Positions 1-6,474 of a stretch of 64,000 bases of DNA are shown here, one piece after another. Position numbers and translations under genes: made by a program. The notes under the pieces were generated by a model. The model did not search any database. It was not told the origin of the DNA and was given only the letters and a program-made list of their open reading frames with translations. The stretch covers positions 235,479 through 299,478 of the forward strand of contig NZ_JAFFSX010000012.1 of the NCBI RefSeq assembly GCF_017948485.1. The letters run 5' to 3'. Origin of the DNA: Streptomyces sp. GESEQ-35. GTDB taxonomy: Bacteria; Actinomycetota; Actinomycetes; Streptomycetales; Streptomycetaceae. Each line of letters opens with the position of its first letter. The stretch's first letter is position 1.

Positions 1-42
1 TCTCGTGATCCGTTGACGAGCTGACTCGTGAACGGCTTGCGG

Positions 43-116
43 TGGACCTGTGGGGATTTGAACCCCAGACCCCCTCGATGCGAACGAGGTGCGCTACCGG
101 ACTGCGCCACAGGCCC
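43..116 (-). tRNA. tRNA-Ala (anticodon CGC)
   Basis: A complete 74-nt cloverleaf folds on the minus strand. The acceptor stem is GGGCCTG/CAGGTCC, and it contains the G3:U70 wobble pair that is the alanine identity element. The anticodon stem CCTCG/CGAGG closes the loop TTCGCAT, giving anticodon CGC for codon GCG. The T arm is CCCCA paired with TGGGG around TTCAAAT. CCA is not encoded: the discriminator A is followed by CCG. The gene is intact and I see no integrase beside it. Confidence 0.95.
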
Positions 117-243
117 TTGCAACGAGTGAAACCTTAGCACCCCGATCCGGCTGCTTGGAAATCCGTTCCCTCGCCGACCGAGAGGACACCACAGGTGGGG
201 CGGGTAGGAGGGGCCGCGCGGGTGCGTGCCGGCGACGCGTCGC

Positions 244-1530
244 CTACTCGTTCGCCGCCCGCGGCCGCTCCCCGTCCTCGTACTGGTCGAACAACGGCGT
301 GCGCCCCCGCTCCCGCGCCCGCCGGGCGGAGGCAGCCCGGCGGGCGTCACTGCGCCCGCCCTCTTCCCCCTTCTCGTCCGCACGGTCGCCCGCGTCCCCC
401 TGATCGGCGCCCTCGCGTACGGCACCGGAGCCTGCGCCCGATCCGCGCTGCTGCGCGCCGGCTCCCGCCTCGCCGTCCCGGGCGACCGAACTGGAGCGCG
501 CCGAGCTCCACGCATCCGGCGCCCCGAGATCCACGTCGGAGGTGGCCCGCGGAGCGACCGGTGCCGTCACATACGTCGGCAGCGGCACCGGCACCGGCTC
601 CCAGCTGTCGCCCTGCCCCGGCCGCCGCTGCCGCTCACGCTGCTGGTCGACCCACTCGGCGTGATCGGTCTGCTCGACGAGGGCGCGCCGGTCGGCGGCG
701 AGCGCCGAGAGCCCGGCGTCCTGCTCCGCCTTGGTGCCTTCGTCGCGCTCGTCGGTCCCCGCCCCCGCACCGGCTTCGGCGGACGTGCGCCGACGCGGCT
801 GGCGGGTGCGCTCCCGCAGCCGCTGTGCCGCGACCTCGGCCCGGCGCCGGTCCATCTGGTAGGCGAAGCGACGGCGCTCCTGGGAGCGCAGGTACACGAT
901 GTACGCGCTGAGCAGTATGGCGGGCACGCCGGGCGCCCAGAGGAACGCCAGCCCTCCGACCGCGGCGACGATCGCGCCGAGCGTGAAGGCGATGAAGAGC
1001 ACCACCGTTGTACGTCGACGGCGCGCCAGGACCTTCGTGCGCCGGGCACGCGCTGCGGCCTCCTCCGCGGCGGGGGTGCGCCGGGCGGGCGGTACCCGCT
1101 TGCGCGCCGACGCGGCGGCGGATTCAGGTGCGTGCGGGGCTTTTGACGCGGGTGCGGGTGCGGATTTGGCCGCAGGCGCGGGTGCCTGTTCACGCGCCGG
1201 TTCCGAGCGCTTCTGCTCCGGCTGCTGAACCGCCGCGCGCGCCTGCGGGCGCGCCGGAGGCATGGCGAAGGCCCGGACGTCCACCGAATCGGTGACCGCG
1301 CCCGAGTCGTCGGCGGCGCTGGGCTCCCCCTCGTCGGTGGAGCGCGCCCGCAGGTCCTTGGCGTATCGGCGCTCCATCCCCGCCCGTCCGGACAGCAACC
1401 GGATGGCCGTGCTGAAGCGTTCCGTCGGACGGGCCTCGTTCAGCTCGTCCTGCCTACGGAGCCACATCGGCACCAAGTAGGCGGCCCAGGCCCCGACAAT
1501 GACTGCGTAGATGAGGCCGCTGCTGCTCAC
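244..1530 (-). CDS. sepX: SepX / GlpR, membrane receptor for Glp, divisome protein
   Basis: 428 residues, GTG start. One membrane segment lies at residues 6-24 with the motif PMWLRR just after it. A long Ala/Pro-rich, low-complexity stretch (about 70-165) follows, then two close membrane segments at about 174-197 and 199-214 and a charged Arg/Glu-rich C-terminal half. This is the architecture of the actinobacterial protein called GlpR in corynebacteria, a membrane receptor of the MoeA-like protein Glp, and SepX in Streptomyces, needed for stable FtsZ rings and hyphal compartmentation. A glp gene sits 1.9 kb upstream on the same strand, as expected. The 184-bp gap to the GNAT gene suggests its own promoter. 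A perfect 14-bp palindrome (231-244) abuts the stop codon. Confidence 0.85.
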   Translation of the reverse strand: MSSSGLIYAVIVGAWAAYLVPMWLRRQDELNEARPTERFSTAIRLLSGRAGMERRYAKDLRARSTDEGEPSAADDSGAVTDSVDVRAFAMPPARPQARAAVQQPEQKRSEPAREQAPAPAAKSAPAPASKAPHAPESAAASARKRVPPARRTPAAEEAAARARRTKVLARRRRTTVVLFIAFTLGAIVAAVGGLAFLWAPGVPAILLSAYIVYLRSQERRRFAYQMDRRRAEVAAQRLRERTRQPRRRTSAEAGAGAGTDERDEGTKAEQDAGLSALAADRRALVEQTDHAEWVDQQRERQRRPGQGDSWEPVPVPLPTYVTAPVAPRATSDVDLGAPDAWSSARSSSVARDGEAGAGAQQRGSGAGSGAVREGADQGDAGDRADEKGEEGGRSDARRAASARRARERGRTPLFDQYEDGERPRAANE

Positions 1531-1714
1531 GCCTCACACGGTAGAGGGGTTTGCGTGAGGCCATCTGCCAATTGAGTCGGTGTGTCGCACGATCTGGCTG
1601 ATATTTCGAACTTTTTTTGTGACGGATGCGATCAGCAGGCCGCCTACGGCGCGAATTTAATGCCCTGAGCCGGTCACCAGGCGATCAATTTCGAACACTT
1701 ATTCAATTTTCGGG

Positions 1715-2350
1715 CTACGCGGGATTCCCCTGGGTGTTCTGCGGGTTCGTACGCGGCGCTTTCTGCGAGCGCGCCCTGCGCCAGCGGCCCAGCAGTCCTT
1801 CGGGGACCTCTTCCGCGGTGAGTGCGAAGACGAGGTGGTCGCGCCAGGCTCCGTCGATGTGCAGATAACGCGGACGCAGCCCCTCCGCACGGAATCCGAG
1901 TTTCTCCACGACCCGACGGCTGGGCCCGTTCTCGGGGCGAATGCAGACCTCGATCCGGTGCAGACCAACGGTCCGGAAACAGTGGTCCACGACAAGTGCC
2001 ACGGCCGTCGGCATCACCCCGCGGCCAGCCACCGACTCGTCCACCCAGTAGCCGATGTGCCCCGAGCACATCGAACCCCAGGTGATCCCGGCGACCGTCA
2101 ACTGCCCGACCAGGCGCCCCTGGTACTCGATGACGAACGGCAGCATCCGGCCCGCGTTCGCCTCGGACCGCAGATGGCGCACCATCTGGCGGTAGGTCGG
2201 CCGGTGCGCGATGGGCCCGCTCGGCGTCGGCGGCGGAATCGTCGCTTCCCAGGGCCGCAGCCAGTCGCGGTTGCGCCGGTTGACCTCACGCCAGGCCCGC
2301 TGGTCGCGCAGCTTTATCGGCCGGAGGACGACATCGCCGTCCACCAGCAC
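1715..2350 (-). CDS. GNAT acetyltransferase, RimJ/RimL type
   Basis: 211 residues with the Gcn5-related fold. An N-terminal region rich in Arg (DGDVVLRPIKLRDQRAW) precedes the acetyl-CoA-binding segment, with the pyrophosphate loop around SVAGRGVMPTA and the following alpha-helix. The C-terminal half has the family pattern NGPSRRVVEKLGFRAEG, which packs under CoA. Its start lies 20 bp after the mogA stop, so it probably ends the galU-glp-moaC-mogA transcript. The substrate cannot be read from sequence; RimJ-like enzymes acetylate protein N-termini or small amines. The last 15 or so residues are polar and poorly conserved in this family. Confidence 0.85.
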   Translation of the reverse strand: MLVDGDVVLRPIKLRDQRAWREVNRRNRDWLRPWEATIPPPTPSGPIAHRPTYRQMVRHLRSEANAGRMLPFVIEYQGRLVGQLTVAGITWGSMCSGHIGYWVDESVAGRGVMPTAVALVVDHCFRTVGLHRIEVCIRPENGPSRRVVEKLGFRAEGLRPRYLHIDGAWRDHLVFALTAEEVPEGLLGRWRRARSQKAPRTNPQNTQGNPA

Positions 2351-2370
2351 GGCCGGCCAGGATGGGCTGT

Positions 2371-2877
2371 TCAGCTCGCACCCCCACTGCCGGCGCCGGG
2401 TCTGGGGTGGTCCCCGCCGCGGATCTGGTCGACGGCGTGCACCAACAGGGGCTCCAGGACGGCCAGTCCGTCCTTCACCCCGCCGGTGGATCCCGGCAGA
2501 TTGACGATCAGCGTCCGTCCCGCCACCCCGGCCAGTCCCCGGGAGAGCGCGGCGGTCGGCACCTTTTCACGTCCGAACGCCCGGATGGCCTCCGCGATGC
2601 CCGGCACCTCGTAGTCGATCACCCTGCGGGTCGACTCGGGCGTGCGGTCGGTGGGCGAGATGCCGGTGCCGCCGGTGGTGACGACGACGTCGTACCCGGC
2701 GTCGACGGCTGCACGCAGCGCGGCCTCGACGGGGTCGCCGTCGGGGACGACCTGCGGCCCCTCGACGGTGAAGCCGAAGCCCGTGAGGCCGTCGGCGATC
2801 AGCGGGCCGCCCTTGTCCTCGTAGACCCCGGCGGCGGCCCGGTTGGAAGCGGTGACCACCAGCGCGCTGTAGGTCAT
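2371..2877 (-). CDS. mogA: Molybdopterin adenylyltransferase (MoaB/Mog family)
   Basis: 168 residues. The MoCF fold is clear: ALVVTASNRAAAGVYEDKGG near the N-terminus, the nucleotide/pterin loop TTGGTGISPTDRTPE at about 67-81, and the C-terminal INLPGS-like segment LIVNLPGSTGGVKDGLA. The family adenylates molybdopterin before molybdenum insertion by MoeA/Glp proteins. Its ATG overlaps the moaC stop in an ATGA arrangement, implying translational coupling. A longer reading in the same frame, back to 3471, runs antisense through nothing conserved and would overlap moaC, so the ATG at 2877 is preferred. The short Gly/Pro tail after QIRGGDHPRPG is variable. Confidence 0.9.
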   Translation of the reverse strand: MTYSALVVTASNRAAAGVYEDKGGPLIADGLTGFGFTVEGPQVVPDGDPVEAALRAAVDAGYDVVVTTGGTGISPTDRTPESTRRVIDYEVPGIAEAIRAFGREKVPTAALSRGLAGVAGRTLIVNLPGSTGGVKDGLAVLEPLLVHAVDQIRGGDHPRPGAGSGGAS

Positions 2878-3386
2878 GTCCGGCTCCAGTCGCCCGACTT
2901 GCCGCCCGTCTTCTCCTCCACCCGTACGTCCGTGATGACCGCTCCCTTGTCGACCGCCTTGACCATGTCGATCACGGTGAGCGCGGCGACGGAGACCGCG
3001 GTGAGCGCCTCCATCTCGACACCCGTACGGTCCGTCGTCTTCACGGTGGCCAGGATCTCCACGGCGTCGTCCGCGACCGACAGATCCAGTTTCACACCCG
3101 ACACCGACAACGGGTGGCACAGCGGGATCAGGTCCGGCGTGCGTTTGGCGCCCATGATGCCCGCGATCCGCGCGGTGGCCAGGGCGTCGCCCTTCGGAAC
3201 CCCCTCGCCGCGCAGCAGCTCGATCACCCGGGGTGAGACGAGGACGCGGCCGCTGGCGCGGGCGGTGCGCGCGGTCACGTCCTTCCCGGACACGTCGACC
3301 ATGCGGGCCGCGCCCGCCTCGTCGATGTGGGTCAGTCGGTCCTGCACAGGGGGTCCGGGGGTCGTCCCCCGGGAAGGCACAGTCAT
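2874..3386 (-). CDS. moaC: Cyclic pyranopterin monophosphate synthase MoaC
   Basis: 170 residues, usual length for MoaC. It converts the MoaA product (3',8-cyclo-GTP) into cyclic pyranopterin monophosphate, the first stable molybdenum-cofactor intermediate. Conserved signatures are visible: MVDVS (29-33), the active-site strand PLCHPL (88-93), and DRTGVEMEALTA (119-130) followed by the helix containing MVKAVDK. The first 13 residues are not conserved, so a GTG start at 3347 (VQDRLTH) is possible. It overlaps mogA by 4 bp and lies 85 bp after glp. No moaA, moaD or moaE is in this window, so the pathway must be completed elsewhere. Confidence 0.93.
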   Translation of the reverse strand: MTVPSRGTTPGPPVQDRLTHIDEAGAARMVDVSGKDVTARTARASGRVLVSPRVIELLRGEGVPKGDALATARIAGIMGAKRTPDLIPLCHPLSVSGVKLDLSVADDAVEILATVKTTDRTGVEMEALTAVSVAALTVIDMVKAVDKGAVITDVRVEEKTGGKSGDWSRT

Positions 3387-3471
3387 GACGTGTGTGGCGC
3401 TCCCGGTCCGGGCCCGTCGCGGTGCGGCGCCGGGCCTGTTGTGCGCGACACGGTACCCCCACCTGGGGCAC

Positions 3472-4794
3472 TCAGCCGAGCAGGACCACCTCGACCTCGC
3501 TGCCGGGCTCGACGGACTCCACGTCCTCGGGGACCACGATCAGCGCGTCGGCGTGCGCGAGGGCGGCCACCAGATGGGATCCGGCCCCGCCGACCGGGGT
3601 CACCTTGCCGTCGTCGTACGTGCCGCGCAGGAACTGCCTGCGCCCCTTCGGCGAGGTCAGCGCCTTGTCCGCGGTGAGGGTCGCGCGGGTCCTGGGCCGG
3701 TGGACGTCGTCCAGGCCCATGAGGGTGCGGATCGCGGGGCGGACGAACAGCTCGAAGGAGACGTACGACGACACCGGGTTGCCGGGGAGCGCCAGCAGCG
3801 GTGTGTGGTCGGGGCCGATGGAGCCGAAGCCCTGGGGCTTTCCGGGCTGCATGGCGAGCTTGCGGAAGTCGATGCCGCTGCCCGCCTCGTCCTCGTCCCC
3901 GACGTACGACAGCGCCTCCTTGACGACGTCGTACGCGCCGACGCTCACACCGCCCGTGGTGACCATGAGGTCGGCGCGGACGAGTTGGTCCTCGATGGTG
4001 GACCGGAGCGTCTCGGCCTCGTCGGCGACGGCACCCACCCGGTAGGCGATGGCGCCGGCGTCGCGGGCCGCCGCGGTGAGGGCGAAGCTGTTGGAGTCGT
4101 AGATCTGGCCGTTGCCGAGGTCCTCGTCGGGCTGGACGAGTTCGCTGCCGGTGGACATGACGACGACGCGCGGGCGCGGGTGTACGCGTACCGTGCCGCG
4201 CCCGATCGCGGCGAGCAGCGCGATCTGCGGCGGACCGAGGACGGTGCCGGCCTCCAGGGCGCGGTCCCCGGCCTTCACATCGCTGCCTTTCGCGCGCACA
4301 TGCGCGCGTGCCTCGGCGGGCCGGTACACCTGCACATGCCCGTCGGCGCCCTCGGGGGCCAGACTGCGCGCGCGCATCCCGGTCACCGGGCCCTCGCCGA
4401 GACCGCCGTCGGTCCACTCCACGGGGACGACGGTCTCGGCGCCGGGCGGCAGCGGGGCGCCGGTCATGATGCGGGCGGCCTGGCCGGGCCCCACCTGGAG
4501 CAGCTCGGCCTGGCCCGCCGCGACGTCACCGACGACCTCCAGCGACGCCGGGAACTCCTCGCTCGCGCCCGCGACATCCGCGACCCGCACCGCGTACCCG
4601 TCCATGGAGCTGTTGTCGAACGGCGGCAGGGACACCGGCACCGTGACGTCGTCGACCAGGACGCAGCCCTGGGCGTCGAGCAGTTGCAGCTCGATGGGTT
4701 CGAGGGGGCGGACGGTCGCGAGGATGTCCTCCAGGTGCTCGTCCACCGACCAGAGGTGGTCCTGACCGGCGGTGCGGGGCGCGGCGCTGCTCAA
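3472..4794 (-). CDS. glp: Glp, gephyrin-like molybdotransferase (MoeA family)
   Basis: 440 residues. MoeA-type proteins insert molybdate into adenylated molybdopterin. The family landmarks are present in order: DNSSMDGYAV (60-69), IMTGAPLPPGAETVVPVE (about 109-126), the MPT-binding loop TTGGVSVGAYD (about 259-269) and the C-terminal ALPGNPVSS (about 334). In Actinobacteria this paralogue also binds FtsZ and the membrane receptor GlpR/SepX, whose gene lies downstream on the same strand; that is known from the family, not visible here. The start codon is only 5 bp from the galU stop, so the two genes are almost certainly cotranscribed. Confidence 0.92.
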   Translation of the reverse strand: MSSAAPRTAGQDHLWSVDEHLEDILATVRPLEPIELQLLDAQGCVLVDDVTVPVSLPPFDNSSMDGYAVRVADVAGASEEFPASLEVVGDVAAGQAELLQVGPGQAARIMTGAPLPPGAETVVPVEWTDGGLGEGPVTGMRARSLAPEGADGHVQVYRPAEARAHVRAKGSDVKAGDRALEAGTVLGPPQIALLAAIGRGTVRVHPRPRVVVMSTGSELVQPDEDLGNGQIYDSNSFALTAAARDAGAIAYRVGAVADEAETLRSTIEDQLVRADLMVTTGGVSVGAYDVVKEALSYVGDEDEAGSGIDFRKLAMQPGKPQGFGSIGPDHTPLLALPGNPVSSYVSFELFVRPAIRTLMGLDDVHRPRTRATLTADKALTSPKGRRQFLRGTYDDGKVTPVGGAGSHLVAALAHADALIVVPEDVESVEPGSEVEVVLLG

Positions 4795-4799
4795 CGTTG

Positions 4800-5702
4800 T
4801 TACATCTCCTCGGCTACGTAACTGCGAAGCCAGGTCCGGAAGTCCGGGCCCAGGTCTTCACGTTCGCACGCGAGTCTGACAATGGCACGCAGGTAGTCAC
4901 CGCGGTCGCCGGTGTCATAGCGGCGGCCCTTGAAGACGACGCCGTGCACCGGGCCGCCCACCTTCTCGTCCGCGGCGAGCTGCTGGAGGGCGTCGGTGAG
5001 CTGGATCTCGCCGCCGCGGCCGGGCTCGGTCTTACGCAGTATGTCGAAGATGTGCGGGTCGAGGACGTAGCGGCCGATGATCGCGTAGTTGGACGGGGCG
5101 TCGGCCGCGGCCGGCTTCTCGACCAGGTCGTGGACCTTGACCACGTCGCTGTCCTCGGTGACGTCGACGGCCGCGCATCCGTAGAGGTGGATCTGCTCGG
5201 GCGCGACCTCCATGAGCGCGATGACGCTGCCGCCGCGCTGCTCCTGGACCTCGACCATCCGCTTGAGCAGCGGGTCGCGCGGGTCGATCAGGTCGTCGCC
5301 GAGGAGGACGGCGAAGGGCTCGTGGCCCACGTGCGGGGCCGCGCACAGGACGGCGTGGCCGAGGCCCTTGGGGTCGCCCTGGCGGACGTAGTGCATCGTC
5401 GCGAGGTCGCTGGACTCCTGCACCTTGGCGAGCCGGCTCGCGTCGCCCTTCTTCTGAAGGGCGGATTCCAGCTCGTAGTTGCGGTCGAAGTGGTCCTCAA
5501 GGGGGCGCTTGTTGCGTCCTGTGATCATGAGGACGTCGTCGAGGCCTGCGGAGGCGGCCTCCTCGACCACGTACTGGATCGCCGGCTTGTCGACGACCGG
5601 CAGCATCTCCTTCGGAGTGGCTTTGGTGGCCGGCAGGAACCGGGTGCCGAGGCCCGCTGCGGGGATGACAGCCTTACTGATCCTGGGGTGCGACTGAGTC
5701 AT
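4800..5702 (-). CDS. galU: UTP-glucose-1-phosphate uridylyltransferase
   Basis: 300 residues, standard for bacterial GalU. It makes UDP-glucose for envelope glycans, trehalose and glycogen metabolism. The nucleotide-binding signature IPAAGLGTRFLPATKATPKE starts at residue 13, followed by MLPVVDKPAIQYVVEEA. The sugar-binding motifs VHDLVEKP and AIIGRYVL occur in the second half. It is the first gene of the minus-strand block galU-glp-moaC-mogA-GNAT and diverges from the formyl-THF cyclo-ligase gene across 93 bp, which should hold both promoters. Joining of galU to molybdenum-cofactor genes is a conserved actinobacterial arrangement. Confidence 0.95.
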   Translation of the reverse strand: MTQSHPRISKAVIPAAGLGTRFLPATKATPKEMLPVVDKPAIQYVVEEAASAGLDDVLMITGRNKRPLEDHFDRNYELESALQKKGDASRLAKVQESSDLATMHYVRQGDPKGLGHAVLCAAPHVGHEPFAVLLGDDLIDPRDPLLKRMVEVQEQRGGSVIALMEVAPEQIHLYGCAAVDVTEDSDVVKVHDLVEKPAAADAPSNYAIIGRYVLDPHIFDILRKTEPGRGGEIQLTDALQQLAADEKVGGPVHGVVFKGRRYDTGDRGDYLRAIVRLACEREDLGPDFRTWLRSYVAEEM

Positions 5703-5795
5703 GCTCGCAACCTTATCCGGTGCCTTTGTAGAGAATCTGTGGCTCCGGTTAATTGGCTCTCATATGAGCGCAATGGAAGGGTACGGGTACGACCT

Positions 5796-6428
5796 TTGAG
5801 TCACATCGGACGTCCGGCCGAGCCTGACAAGCGAATGTTGCGGCGAGAGTTCCTCGTGGTGAGAAACAGGTTGACTGCGGATGACGTGCGGGAGGCCGGG
5901 GACGCGCTGAGCGAGCGCGCGCTGGAGCTGCCCGAGCTGGCGCGGGCCGGCACCGTGGCGGCGTATGTCTCCGTGGGGAGCGAACCCGGAACGATCGCGC
6001 TACTGGACGCGCTGCGCGCGCGGGGCGTACGCGTCCTGCTCCCGGCGCTCCTGCCCGACAACGACCTCGACTGGGGCGCGTACGCCGGAGAGGGCTCCCT
6101 TGCGCGCGTCCAACACGGCGGCGGGATGGCCCTCTTCGAGCCCGCCGGAGAACGCCTGGGCCCGGACGCGGTGACCGCCGCCGACGTCGTCCTGCTGCCC
6201 GGTCTGGCGGTCGACGCGCGCGGTGTGCGTCTGGGGCGCGGCGGAGGATCGTACGACCGCGTACTCGCCCGCCTGGAGCGCGCGGGCGCGGACCCCGCGC
6301 TGGTGGTTCTCCTGTACGACTCGGAGGTCGTCGAGCGCGTCCCGGCTCAGGCCCACGACCGGCCGGTGCAGGCGGTGGTGACACCGTCGGGCGTACGGCG
6401 CTTCAGCCGCCGAGAACGTCGCCCATGA
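5796..6428 (+). CDS. 5-formyltetrahydrofolate cyclo-ligase
   Basis: About 210 residues, normal for the family. It uses ATP to convert 5-formyl-THF to 5,10-methenyl-THF. Visible signatures are the N-terminal KRMLRREFLVVRNRL helix, the glycine-rich ATP/folate loop VRLGRGGGSYDRVLARL near residue 150, and the C-terminal VPAQAHDRPVQAVVTPSG. The frame stays open far upstream, antisense to galU, so the start was chosen at TTG 5796 (LSHIGRPAEPDKR), the first position after the divergent promoter region that preserves the conserved N-terminus. A GGAAGG lies about 15 bp upstream, which is longer than ideal. Confidence 0.88.
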   Translation: MSHIGRPAEPDKRMLRREFLVVRNRLTADDVREAGDALSERALELPELARAGTVAAYVSVGSEPGTIALLDALRARGVRVLLPALLPDNDLDWGAYAGEGSLARVQHGGGMALFEPAGERLGPDAVTAADVVLLPGLAVDARGVRLGRGGGSYDRVLARLERAGADPALVVLLYDSEVVERVPAQAHDRPVQAVVTPSGVRRFSRRERRP

Positions 6429-6432
6429 ACAT

Positions 6433-6468
6433 GAAATGCCCCTCCACGCACGCGTGGAGGGGCATTTC
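6433..6468. terminator. Bidirectional terminator between convergent genes
   Basis: A perfect 16-bp inverted repeat (GAAATGCCCCTCCACG, loop CACG, then its complement) lies in the 46 bp between the cyclo-ligase gene (+) and the penicillin-acylase-like gene (-). The outer AAA/TTT pairs give short U tracts on either strand, so it should stop both convergent transcripts. Confidence 0.9.
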
Positions 6469-6474
6469 AGTGCC

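Noticed and set aside
2362..4821. Very long plus-strand reading frame (819 codons)
   Set aside because: Antisense shadow of mogA, moaC and glp; low-complexity Val/Asp/Gly-rich product caused by high third-position GC.
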